A DNA stretch of 64,000 bases from positions 434,001 to 498,000 of the forward strand of contig CANKZJ010000002.1 in NCBI GenBank assembly GCA_947488605.1, written 5' to 3'. The position numbers and the translations under genes were made by a program. The notes beneath the pieces were generated by a model. That model was given only the letters and a program-made list of their open reading frames with translations. It was not told the DNA's origin and searched no databases. This stretch comes from an uncultured Paracoccaceae bacterium (GTDB lineage Bacteria > Pseudomonadota > Alphaproteobacteria > Rhodobacterales > Rhodobacteraceae). Below, piece after piece: positions 38,963-47,064 of the stretch. The number at the start of each line of letters is the position of its first letter. The stretch's first letter is position 1.

Positions 38963-39079
38963 TTAATCGAAGTTGTCCTCTTCGTCATCGTCGGGCAGAC
39001 CATGACGCAAGCGGTCGATGACCATCGCGATGATGGCCGCCGACAGTCCTCCTCCAATGGCGATAAGCAAAAGTTCCAT
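38963..39079 (-). CDS. 38-aa membrane microprotein, antisense within the sox locus
   Basis: On the minus strand ATG at 39079-39077 opens 38 codons to TAA at 38965-38963. The product has one hydrophobic N-terminal helix (MELLLIAIGGGLSAAIIAMV), then RLRHG and a very acidic tail (DDDEEDNFD). This is typical for a real small inner-membrane protein and unlikely by chance. It lies between soxB and soxD but reads the other way. Confidence 0.55.
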   Translation of the reverse strand: MELLLIAIGGGLSAAIIAMVIDRLRHGLPDDDEEDNFD

Positions 39080-39246
39080 GATGCGACTTTAGCATCTGCC
39101 ACGCCGTCTGCGACCCCGGCGAAGGATGGCCTATATATATCGGCGGAAATGGCTACAGATTGCCCAAAATCGTCGGGGATTTCCGCTTACCTTCCTTTTT
39201 TACAAGGTTGCACGATGATGGACGCGTCTGAGAAGGAGGACGCACC

Positions 39247-39468
39247 ATGGATGAATTCAGCCAAAGTAAAGCGAACACCTCAAGCGGAAGCGGGATCGGA
39301 TTTGTGGTCGCCGCGATCATTGTTCTGCTGGTCTTACTCTACGCGCTATTTGCAGGCGGCTCTGGCACGCCTGTCGATCCAGCAGCCGTCGGCGCAACCG
39401 ATCAAGGCGCACCTGTGCTTGAAGAAACTGCACCAGCCCAACCCGTTGCTCCGGCAGTGGGCGAATAA
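39247..39468 (+). CDS. 73-aa single-helix membrane protein between soxB and soxD
   Basis: The product has a Ser-rich start, one hydrophobic segment (about residues 17-36) and a Pro/Ala-rich acidic tail that should be outside the cytoplasm. A very strong ribosome binding site (AAGGAGG) lies 6 bases before the ATG, so it is probably well translated. It resembles small anchored proteins of unknown function common in Rhodobacteraceae. No link to sarcosine metabolism is known to me. Confidence 0.65.
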   Translation: MDEFSQSKANTSSGSGIGFVVAAIIVLLVLLYALFAGGSGTPVDPAAVGATDQGAPVLEETAPAQPVAPAVGE

Positions 39469-39496
39469 CGAAAACACCACTCACTCCGCAAATTCC

Positions 39497-39526
39497 AAAG
39501 GCGGACGCAGCGATGCGTTCGCCTTT
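39497..39526 (+). terminator. GNRA-capped hairpin between the 73-aa gene and soxD
   Basis: AAAGGCG G ACGCA (39497-39509) pairs with TGCGT T CGCCTTT (39514-39526): a 13-bp stem with one G-T wobble and a GCGA tetraloop. It could end the 73-aa gene transcript or guard the 5' end of the soxD message. No long T-run follows. Confidence 0.5.
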
Positions 39527-39564
39527 GCCGTGCTTGCCCCCAAGTCCAAGATCGAGGCCTGCCC

Positions 39565-39894
39565 ATGCTGATCCTAAATTGCCCGTATTGCGGCGTTGAG
39601 ACGGATGAAACTGACCTGCATGCAGGCGGGCAGGCGCATTTAAAGCGCGAAGGGCCTGGATCGTCGGATGACGATTTTGAGGATTACCTCTTTATGCGTG
39701 AAAACCCCAAGGGTGTGCATTTCGAGCGTTGGCGGCATGTCTATGGCTGCGGCAAGTGGTTTCATGCGGCGCGCTGCACCAGCACGTTAGAAGTTTTTGG
39801 GACATATCCCGCACAAACCTTGGAGCCACCGCAAGAAATTTGCGACAAGATATCGCAAAAACGCCCCGGCTGGTCATGGGGGACGTTCAAATGA
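39565..39894 (+). CDS. soxD: Sarcosine oxidase subunit delta
   Basis: The delta subunit of heterotetrameric sarcosine oxidase binds zinc. The 109-aa product has NCPYCG near residues 5-10, a conserved His in the middle (HVYGCGKWFHAARCT) and the family end RPGWSWG. It is a structural subunit of a complex that feeds formaldehyde to tetrahydrofolate. The TGA overlaps the soxA start by 4 bases. Confidence 0.94.
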   Translation: MLILNCPYCGVETDETDLHAGGQAHLKREGPGSSDDDFEDYLFMRENPKGVHFERWRHVYGCGKWFHAARCTSTLEVFGTYPAQTLEPPQEICDKISQKRPGWSWGTFK

Positions 39895-42800
39895 GCACAC
39901 GTCTTCCTAAACTTGGCCGTCTGATCAACAAAGACAAAGCGGTGGATTTTTCCTTTAACGGCAAACATTTGCGTGGGTTCGAGGGGGATACGCTTGCCTC
40001 TGCGCTGCTTGCCAACGACCAAATGCTGGTCGGTCGATCATTCAAGTATCACCGGCCACGCGGTGTCGTGGCTTCAGGCGCAGAAGAGCCGAATGGCCTT
40101 GTGAACCTTGGCAAAGGTGCCAAGTTTGAACCCAACGCGCGGGTGACCACGACAGAGCTGTTTGATGGGCTTACTGCAACCTCGCAAAACCACTGGCCAA
40201 GCCTTGAGTTTGATGTGGGCGCGATCAACAGCCATTTGTCGCGGTTCATGCCTGCGGGCTTCTATTACAAGATGTTCATGTATCCGCGCTCTTTCTGGAA
40301 GCATGTCTACGAGCCGTTCATTCGCAAGGCCGCAGGTCTGGGTAAAGCACCCAAAGATCGCGACCAAGACGCCTACGAGCATTTCCACACCCATGTCGAC
40401 GTGTTGGTCGTTGGTGGCGGTATTGCAGGCCTTGCCGCGGCCCATGCAGCTGGCGAGCGCGGTGCGCGTGTCTTGCTGGTGGAGCAGACGGCGGACTGGG
40501 GTGGTCGCGCGGTTGTTGATACCCCTCAGATTGACGGAATTCCAGCGCAAGACTGGATAAAGAACACCGTTGAAGCACTTGATAAGATGAAAAATGTTGA
40601 CATACGTCTGCGCTGTATGGGGGCGGGCGTCTATGATCATGGCTACACGCTAGCCTACGAGCGGCTTACGGATCATGCACCTGATCAGGAGGGTCCACGT
40701 CACCGCCTGTGGCGTATTCGCGCCAAGCAGATCGTGACAGCAACCGGTGCGATTGAACGCCCACTTTCCTTTGCCGCAAACGATCTGCCGGGGGTTCTGC
40801 TGGCATCCGCCGTGCGTGATTACGCCGTCAACTTTGGTGTATCTGTCGGTGATCGCACCGTTGTCGTCACCAACAATGATGATGCCTACCGCACGGCGAT
40901 TACGCTAAAACAAGCTGGCCTTGATGTGCCTGCCATCGTTGATGCCCGCACCAAAGCCGAGGGTGATTTGATCAATCAGGCCCGCGCATTGGGCATCCGG
41001 GTTGAAATGGGCAAAGGTATCGCCAAGGTCAAAGGTGGCAAGCGGGTCACGGGTGTAGCCATTTGTGCACAAGCTGGCGCAGGTGCTGTCTTGGAAGAAA
41101 TAGACTGCGATTGCGTTGCGATGTCGGGCGGGTGGTCCCCGGTTGTGCATCTGTGGTCGCACTGCGGTGGCAAGCTGAATTGGGACGCCGATCAGGTAAT
41201 GTTCCGCCCCGATCCTGAACGCGCGCCAACAGGTGCTGACGGGGAACCTTTCGTGATCACCGCTGGTATCGCCAACGGACATCTGTTTACGGCAGAAGCT
41301 GTCAGCGATGGCTGGGCTGCGGGGCGTGCAGCCGCAAAGGCCGCAGGTCATACCAAGCGCGGCGCGCAGGCACCTATGGGCGAGGATGCTGCCGAAGGGC
41401 AGATTTCCCCGGTGTGGTTGATGCCACAAGGGGCAAGCCATGATTTGCGGGCGAAAGCATGGTTGGATTTCCAAAACGATGTGAAGGTCAGTGATGTGCA
41501 ATTGGCCGCGCAAGAGGGCTTTGAAAGTGTTGAACACGCGAAGCGCTATACCACGCTGGGTATGGCGACGGATCAAGGCAAGCTCAGCAACATCAACGGC
41601 TTGGCGATTCTGTCGCAATCGCTGAACGCGGATATTCCCAATGTCGGCACGACTACGTTCCGGCCGCCCTATACCCCGATCTCGATGGCGTCGATTGCAG
41701 GTGTGGCCAAAGACGACTTGTTTCAGCCGATCCGCAAAACGCCGATATCGGATTGGTCCAACGACAATGGCGCAGACAACGAACCTGTCGGTCAATGGCG
41801 CAGGCCTTATGCCTATGTGCTCCAAGGTGAAAGCGTTCATGATGCGGTCAACCGCGAGGTCACAAATACCCGCGAGAACCTTGGCCTTCTGGATGCGTCA
41901 ACTCTTGGGAAACTGATCGTCAAAGGCCCGGATGCCGGCAAGTTCCTCGACATGATGTACACCAATATGATGTCCACCTTGCCGGTTGGTAAATGCCGCT
42001 ATGGTCTGATGTGCTCGGAAAACGGGTTCTTGATGGATGACGGTGTTGTTGTGCGCATGGCCGAGGACACATGGCTTTGCCACACGACGACGGGCGGTGC
42101 CGAAAGCATCCACGCGCATATGGAAGACTGGTTGCAATGCGAATGGTGGGACTGGAAAGTCTATGTCGCCAACGTGACCGAACAATATGCACAGATAGCA
42201 GTTGTTGGGCCGAACGCGCGCAAACTGCTGCGCAAATTGGGCGGAATGGATGTATCCGCGGAGGCATTGCCGTTCATGCAATGGCGCGAGGGCAAGATCG
42301 GTGATTTCGATGCGCGCGTTTTCCGCATCTCATTTTCAGGTGAATTGTCTTACGAGATAGCGGTTCCAGCCGGGCAAGGGCTTGCATTCTGGACCGCGCT
42401 GATGGACGCCGGCAAACAGTTCGGGATCATGCCTTATGGCACCGAAACGCTGCACATTCTGCGCGCCGAAAAAGGCTTTATCATGATCGGCGACGAGACT
42501 GACGGGACGGTGATCCCCCAAGACCTGAACCTGCAATGGGCGCTGTCGAAAAAGAAAGAAGACTATCTGGGCAAGCGGGCGCATAGCCGGTCCCATATGG
42601 CGGATCCAAACCGTTGGAAATTGGTCGGGCTTGAGACAGAGGACGGATCAGTCCTGCCTGACGGGTCTTATGCGATTGCCAGTGGCACAAACGCGAACGG
42701 GCAGGGGAATACGCAAGGCCGCGTGACCTCAACTTACTACTCCGCCACGCTTGAGCGCGGTATCGCGATGGGGCTGGTCCACAACGGCCCCGACCGGATG

Positions 42801-42902
42801 GGCGAGGTGCTAGAGTTCAACAAGGTCGATGGCACGACGGTCCGTGCCAAAATTGTCGATCCAGTATTCTATGACAAAGAAGGGGAGAAGCAGAATGTCT
42901 AA
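39891..42902 (+). CDS. soxA: Sarcosine oxidase subunit alpha
   Basis: The alpha subunit binds NAD and tetrahydrofolate. The 1003-aa product has an N-terminal ferredoxin-like part (FSFNGKHLRGFEGDTLASALLAND), a FAD/NAD motif VLVVGGGIAGLAAAHAAG (about residues 168-185) and a C-terminal aminomethyltransferase (GcvT-like) domain of about 380 residues where the folate is loaded. The ATG at 39891 overlaps the soxD stop; the frame is open back to 39729. Length agrees with the family. Confidence 0.96.
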   Translation: MSTRLPKLGRLINKDKAVDFSFNGKHLRGFEGDTLASALLANDQMLVGRSFKYHRPRGVVASGAEEPNGLVNLGKGAKFEPNARVTTTELFDGLTATSQNHWPSLEFDVGAINSHLSRFMPAGFYYKMFMYPRSFWKHVYEPFIRKAAGLGKAPKDRDQDAYEHFHTHVDVLVVGGGIAGLAAAHAAGERGARVLLVEQTADWGGRAVVDTPQIDGIPAQDWIKNTVEALDKMKNVDIRLRCMGAGVYDHGYTLAYERLTDHAPDQEGPRHRLWRIRAKQIVTATGAIERPLSFAANDLPGVLLASAVRDYAVNFGVSVGDRTVVVTNNDDAYRTAITLKQAGLDVPAIVDARTKAEGDLINQARALGIRVEMGKGIAKVKGGKRVTGVAICAQAGAGAVLEEIDCDCVAMSGGWSPVVHLWSHCGGKLNWDADQVMFRPDPERAPTGADGEPFVITAGIANGHLFTAEAVSDGWAAGRAAAKAAGHTKRGAQAPMGEDAAEGQISPVWLMPQGASHDLRAKAWLDFQNDVKVSDVQLAAQEGFESVEHAKRYTTLGMATDQGKLSNINGLAILSQSLNADIPNVGTTTFRPPYTPISMASIAGVAKDDLFQPIRKTPISDWSNDNGADNEPVGQWRRPYAYVLQGESVHDAVNREVTNTRENLGLLDASTLGKLIVKGPDAGKFLDMMYTNMMSTLPVGKCRYGLMCSENGFLMDDGVVVRMAEDTWLCHTTTGGAESIHAHMEDWLQCEWWDWKVYVANVTEQYAQIAVVGPNARKLLRKLGGMDVSAEALPFMQWREGKIGDFDARVFRISFSGELSYEIAVPAGQGLAFWTALMDAGKQFGIMPYGTETLHILRAEKGFIMIGDETDGTVIPQDLNLQWALSKKKEDYLGKRAHSRSHMADPNRWKLVGLETEDGSVLPDGSYAIASGTNANGQGNTQGRVTSTYYSATLERGIAMGLVHNGPDRMGEVLEFNKVDGTTVRAKIVDPVFYDKEGEKQNV

Positions 42903-43461
42903 TGCTATCAGCGCATTGCAAGGCCGCATGACCCCCGGAGAAGTCACGATCCGTGAGGCGGGTCTACGCGGAATGATCATCCTGCGTGGTGATCTGGGCA
43001 ACAAAAAGCTGCGATCCGTTTGTAAGACAGTGTCCGGTGTCAGTTTCCCAGAACAAGGTCACGCAAACTGCATTGATGAACGGGGCTTGTGCTGGATGTC
43101 ACCAGACGAATTGCTGGTCATGGTGCCCTATGGCGAGGTTGCAGATGCTATCGTAAAAATAGACAAGGCGTTGAAAGGTCAGCATTATCTGGCAGAAAAC
43201 GTCTCGGACGCGCGCGCTTTGATTATGGTTGAAGGCAGCTATAGCCGCGAGGTGCTTGCAAAACTCGCGCCTGCGGACTTGCATCCGGACAGTTTTCAGC
43301 CCGGTGATTTCAGGCGCACCCGTTTGGGACAGGTGGCCGCTGCGTTCTGGATGCAGGATGAAGACACGTTCGAAGTGATCTGTTTTCGGTCGGTTGCAGA
43401 ATATGCATTTGATTTGCTGGCGGCTTCTGCCAAATCAGGACCGGTCGGGCACTTCAGCTAA
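42895..43461 (+). CDS. soxG: Sarcosine oxidase subunit gamma
   Basis: The gamma subunit is GcvT-like without a known catalytic role and completes the heterotetramer. The 188-aa product starts MSNAISALQGRM, with GGGGAGAAGC upstream inside soxA, and ends VGHFS. It overlaps soxA by 8 bases. No folate gene (folD, purU) follows as in some rhizobia; a convergent Hint gene overlaps its end by 8 bases. Confidence 0.93.
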   Translation: MSNAISALQGRMTPGEVTIREAGLRGMIILRGDLGNKKLRSVCKTVSGVSFPEQGHANCIDERGLCWMSPDELLVMVPYGEVADAIVKIDKALKGQHYLAENVSDARALIMVEGSYSREVLAKLAPADLHPDSFQPGDFRRTRLGQVAAAFWMQDEDTFEVICFRSVAEYAFDLLAASAKSGPVGHFS

Positions 43462-44515
43462 ATCCGGATGGGCGTGGGGCCAGCAACGCCGCGCGTTTGT
43501 CAGAGATGCATAGTCGCGCCAAGGCGGTTTGTTCTGTCGCGGCCAGTTCAGGAAAGAGGCGATAAATCTCGGCTTCAGTTTCATGCGCGTGTTCGCTTTT
43601 TGCGCCGGGAAGGAAGCTTTCGCTTTTGATACCATCGCTCCATAGAATTTCATGGCGATCACACATGATGTGGTAGTAGTTGATTTCGGTGATATCGCGG
43701 TCGATGATGATAGTTGTGTCATTCACAAGTTTTGCTGCGGGCACAAGAACTTCGCTTTCGCCAAACATAAGCTGGGCGCGCCAGTCGGTTACAAGAAGGC
43801 GGTGTTGCCGCGAGACCCGCATGTCCCGCGCCGGAAGGGCTGGTCCGAATGCGCCTTTGCGGATCAACACCGGCCGCATCCGAACATCGTGATGCAAGGC
43901 CGCAGCATCGTAGTGTGTCGACCCCGCCCATGTGATTTGCTGCGCGCCCCGGTCGACGGTCAAAACCCAATCACCAACAGTCAGCGTTTCGACAGCGACA
44001 CTGCCCTCTGGTGTCGCGATCATGCAGCCCTTGCCAAAGCAAAACGGAAAAGCGAGATCCGCAGTCGGAACTGACGGCCCCTCGGCGCTTGAAATAACGG
44101 TCAGTGGGACGTTGATAGGGGGAAAACCACCTTCGCCACCTTCAAAAGCCAAGCCTTCGACGGTGCCAAATGATGGACCGCCGCCTTCGACGATATTAAA
44201 ACCGTAGACGTTATAACGGTTTCCGTCAGGGTCTTCGAGAACGAGACTGTATTCGGCCTCGATCCGCCTGTTGTCAGGATAAGAAATTTCGTCAAATACC
44301 TGTGCACCATCAAGTCGTTGGTTGCCGTCGTTATCATCGAAATTCGGGTCGTTGTCGGAAACCTCGATCGCTTCCCAGTTTCGCTCATTGAGCGTGATTG
44401 TCAGACCATCGAGATGCTCACCCGTACCTTGCGTAAAGCCAGAAAGTTCTTCATCATCAAAATCGTCACCACCAATGGTGATGCTGCCGGCGCCAAGTGC
44501 ATAGATCGTAGGCAT
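43454..44515 (-). CDS. Hint-domain protein with intact catalytic Cys
   Basis: A 353-aa protein. The first 180 residues are acidic and beta-rich, with DxDxDG-like calcium-type loops (SDNDPNFDDNDGNQ, LEDPDGNRYN). The Hint domain follows: FCFGKGCMIATPEGSVAVETLTVGDWVLTVD, RVSRQHRLLVTDW, then a helical tail. It differs from the Hint protein at 32492-33454, which has Ser at the Cys place. The ATG at 44515 begins MPTIYALGAG; the frame is open to 44650. It probably is exported or surface-linked, but no signal peptide is seen. Confidence 0.8.
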   Translation of the reverse strand: MPTIYALGAGSITIGGDDFDDEELSGFTQGTGEHLDGLTITLNERNWEAIEVSDNDPNFDDNDGNQRLDGAQVFDEISYPDNRRIEAEYSLVLEDPDGNRYNVYGFNIVEGGGPSFGTVEGLAFEGGEGGFPPINVPLTVISSAEGPSVPTADLAFPFCFGKGCMIATPEGSVAVETLTVGDWVLTVDRGAQQITWAGSTHYDAAALHHDVRMRPVLIRKGAFGPALPARDMRVSRQHRLLVTDWRAQLMFGESEVLVPAAKLVNDTTIIIDRDITEINYYHIMCDRHEILWSDGIKSESFLPGAKSEHAHETEAEIYRLFPELAATEQTALARLCISDKRAALLAPRPSGFS

Positions 44516-44757
44516 AAGGTTTGCTACCGCTTTATGAGGTCTGGGTACGTCGCTCAAAGTAACGCATGGCAACCTTAAGAGCCAGTTCGTTCGTGGCGTG
44601 TAAATTGCGAATAATGGGTCTGAAAGGCTGTTACCGCAGAAAAATGCCAACCCAGAGCGCCGCCAATCCCTGTTCTTGACTGTCGGGGACTTGACCTAAG
44701 CCCGGCATGTGACATGTAAGGCAGTGATCCTTTCCGCAACTTAGAAAGATATGAACC
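44516..44757. other. Spacer before sodB
   Basis: A 242-base divergent region. TTGACC at 44691-44696 with ATGTAA 17 bases later (44714-44719) is a possible sodB promoter, about 40 bases before the gene. No other structure was seen. Confidence 0.35.
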
Positions 44758-45357
44758 ATGGCTTTTTCGCTTCCTGACCTTCCCTATGCACATGACGCAC
44801 TTGCGTCCAAAGGCATGTCCGCTGAAACACTCGAATTCCACCATGACCTGCACCACAACGCTTATGTCACCAATGGCAACAAAGCGATTGAAGGCACCGA
44901 GTGGGAGGGTAAATCCCTCGAAGAGATCATCGTCGGCACCTACGACAAATCCGCTGTCGCGCAGAACGGTATCTTCAACAACATCAGTCAGCTTTGGAAC
45001 CACAACCAGTTTTGGGAAATGATGGGCCCGAATGGCGACGCGATGCCCGGCGAGCTTGAAAAGGCTCTGATCGAGAGCTTTGGTTCCGTTGACGCATTCA
45101 AATCGCAGTTCAGCGCTGCCGGTGCGGGACAGTTTGGGTCCGGCTGGTGCTGGTTGGTGAAAAACGCCGACGGCTCACTTGCTGTGACAAAAACAGAAAA
45201 CGGCGTGAACCCGCTTTGCTTTGGTCAAACAGCGCTTTTGGGCTGTGATGTATGGGAGCATTCCTACTACATCGATTTCCGCAACAAGCGTCCGGTCTAC
45301 CTCACAAACTTCCTCGACAACCTTGTGAATTGGGAGAACGTTGCTTCGCGCATGTAA
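44758..45357 (+). CDS. sodB: Iron superoxide dismutase
   Basis: The enzyme turns superoxide into hydrogen peroxide and oxygen in the cytoplasm. The 199-aa product has His28 in FHHDLHHNAYV, the second His in SQLWNHNQFW, and the Asp and His of CDVWEHSYYIDF. Gln in SQLWNH and the absence of Gln at the later manganese-type site point to the iron form, as in most alphaproteobacteria. A strong terminator follows. Confidence 0.95.
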   Translation: MAFSLPDLPYAHDALASKGMSAETLEFHHDLHHNAYVTNGNKAIEGTEWEGKSLEEIIVGTYDKSAVAQNGIFNNISQLWNHNQFWEMMGPNGDAMPGELEKALIESFGSVDAFKSQFSAAGAGQFGSGWCWLVKNADGSLAVTKTENGVNPLCFGQTALLGCDVWEHSYYIDFRNKRPVYLTNFLDNLVNWENVASRM

Positions 45358-45381
45358 TCCTTGATCGTCTGGACAATTTTG

Positions 45382-45420
45382 AAAGCCCGTGGGACATCCG
45401 TCTTGCGGGCTTTTTCTTTT
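45382..45420 (+). terminator. Rho-independent terminator after sodB
   Basis: AAAGCCCG (45382-45389) pairs with CGGGCTTT (45406-45413) around a 16-base loop that can pair further, and a T-rich run (to 45420) follows. It starts 24 bases after the sodB stop and just precedes the dehydratase start. Confidence 0.85.
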
Positions 45421-45430
45421 GAGGATGATC

Positions 45431-46402
45431 ATGGTTGGACCAACGCTAGACGCCATCAGGGCTGCTCAGTCTGAAATTGCCGACGACATTGTCGCAACGC
45501 CTGTTCTACCGCTAAAGACAGCACGCTGGGACAGCATTTTGCCCGCCTGCGCAAGTGTCACGGTTAAGCTGGAGCTGTTTCAGCAAACCGGGTCTTTTAA
45601 AGCCCGCGGTGCATTGTTGGGTATGCGCCGCTTGACGCAAGATCAAAGCCGCGCGGGTGTTGTCGCTGCCAGTGGCGGCAATCATGCATTGGGCGTCTCG
45701 TGGGCTGCAAAAGCGGCTGGCGTCGATGCGTTGATCACGATGCCCTGCGCCACAGATCCGGCTCGCATTGCCGGCTGCGAGGCGCTGGGAGCCACTGTGG
45801 AATTGTTTGATGACATGGCAGGGGCCTTTGCCGCAATGATCAACGCCGCGAATGACGGTCGCGCGATGATGCATCCGTTTGAGGCGGATCACATGGTGCT
45901 GGGGTCTGCGACCTGCGGGTATGAGTATGCGCAGCAAGGGCCTGACATTGATACCTATGTGATTCCAATCGGGGGTGGCGGGATGATCAGCGGTATGGCT
46001 TGCGCGATCAAACAGCTAAAGCCAGACGCGCAAGTCATCGGGGTTGAACCATTTGGTGCCGACAGCATGTTCCAAAGCTTTGAGACAGGAAAACCCGTTA
46101 CCTTGGATGCCGTGCGCACAATTGCTGACAGCCTTGGCGCGCCGCTGGCTTTACCGCTAACATTTGGTGTGGCGCAGGCCTATGTCGATCGCATCACCCG
46201 GATTGAAGATCGCGACATGCTGGCTGCAATGCATATCTACCAGCAAAACCTGCGGATTACGGCAGAGCCTGCCTGTGCGGCCTCGCTTGCGGCGATTATT
46301 GGGCCGCTGAAGGATGAATTGACTGGGCGCCATGTTGGGATCATCGCGTGTGGGTCCAACATCTCGCTGGACCGCTACGGGCAATTGATGGCAGCGCTAT
46401 AG
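45431..46402 (+). CDS. Threonine/serine dehydratase family PLP enzyme
   Basis: A 323-aa fold-type II PLP enzyme. The Schiff-base Lys is in GSFKARGA (about residue 56), ASGGNHALG binds the phosphate side, and GGGGMISG is the Gly loop. It lacks the C-terminal ACT regulatory domains of biosynthetic IlvA, so it is a catabolic threonine/serine dehydratase or a related hydroxyaspartate dehydratase. The ATG at 45431 with GAGGA upstream is preferred to 45425. Its end overlaps the LOG-family gene by 6 bases. Confidence 0.88.
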   Translation: MVGPTLDAIRAAQSEIADDIVATPVLPLKTARWDSILPACASVTVKLELFQQTGSFKARGALLGMRRLTQDQSRAGVVAASGGNHALGVSWAAKAAGVDALITMPCATDPARIAGCEALGATVELFDDMAGAFAAMINAANDGRAMMHPFEADHMVLGSATCGYEYAQQGPDIDTYVIPIGGGGMISGMACAIKQLKPDAQVIGVEPFGADSMFQSFETGKPVTLDAVRTIADSLGAPLALPLTFGVAQAYVDRITRIEDRDMLAAMHIYQQNLRITAEPACAASLAAIIGPLKDELTGRHVGIIACGSNISLDRYGQLMAAL

Positions 46403-46951
46403 CGATGCGGCCAGTTTCGCTTCCAATGCGGGCACATCTTCGACCACATCCACAAATGACAAGATGTTATCGCCCGCAAAACCATTGTCGACCACATGCT
46501 GCAGCAGATCGCAAAGCGGGTCCCAAAAGCCGTCGATATTTAGCAAGATAATAGGCTTTTCATGCAGGCCGAGTTGCCGCCATGTGAGAGCCTCAAAGAA
46601 CTCATCCAAAGACCCAGCACCACCGGGCATGACAACGACGGCGTCGGCGTTCATGAACATCACCTTTTTGCGCTCGTGCATCGTCTCAGTAACAACGAAC
46701 GTGTTAAGGTCGCGCTTGCCGACTTCCCAATCCATCAAATGCGTTGGGATTACGCCAAATGTCGCGCCGCCTGCCGCCTGAACGGCATTTGCAACACGCC
46801 CCATCAGGCCCACATCACCAGCCCCGTAAACCAAACGCCACCCGTTTGTGGCCAGCATTTGCCCGGTTTCCTCGGCAGCCTGCGCATATTCAGGTGCAGC
46901 GCCATCGCGTGAGCCACAGTAAACACAAACGGATTTTGGAATTTGAGACAT
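46397..46951 (-). CDS. LOG family protein (TIGR00730-type)
   Basis: A 184-aa protein of the lysine-decarboxylase-like/LOG family; characterised members cut cytokinin riboside 5'-monophosphate. The motif PGGAGSLDEFFE (about residues 106-117) matches PGGxGTxxE with Ser for Thr, and YGAGDVGLMGRVANA is the preceding phosphate loop. It is divergent from the LysM protein gene. Confidence 0.88.
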   Translation of the reverse strand: MSQIPKSVCVYCGSRDGAAPEYAQAAEETGQMLATNGWRLVYGAGDVGLMGRVANAVQAAGGATFGVIPTHLMDWEVGKRDLNTFVVTETMHERKKVMFMNADAVVVMPGGAGSLDEFFEALTWRQLGLHEKPIILLNIDGFWDPLCDLLQHVVDNGFAGDNILSFVDVVEDVPALEAKLAASL

Positions 46952-46978
46952 TGTGTCCTCTTCATTGTAGCTTCACTT

Positions 46979-47007
46979 TGACCGGTCATAGCGGCGTTGC
47001 TAAGGTG
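46979..47007 (+). promoter_or_regulatory. Candidate promoter of the LysM protein gene
   Basis: TTGACC (46979-46984), 17 bases, TAAGGT (47002-47007), 58 bases before the GTG start. Confidence 0.4.
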
Positions 47008-47064
47008 CCTCAACCACAAGTGGCGAAGGCCGCACACTAATTGTCGCTTCAAAGGGATTGAAAC

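Noticed and set aside
38924-39571. 215-codon plus-strand frame between soxB and soxD
   Set aside because: It covers the 73-aa gene in another frame and shows no family; the 73-aa frame has the strong ribosome binding site.
40905-41840. 311-codon minus-strand frame inside soxA
   Set aside because: A shadow of soxA, Cys/His/Arg rich with no fold signature.
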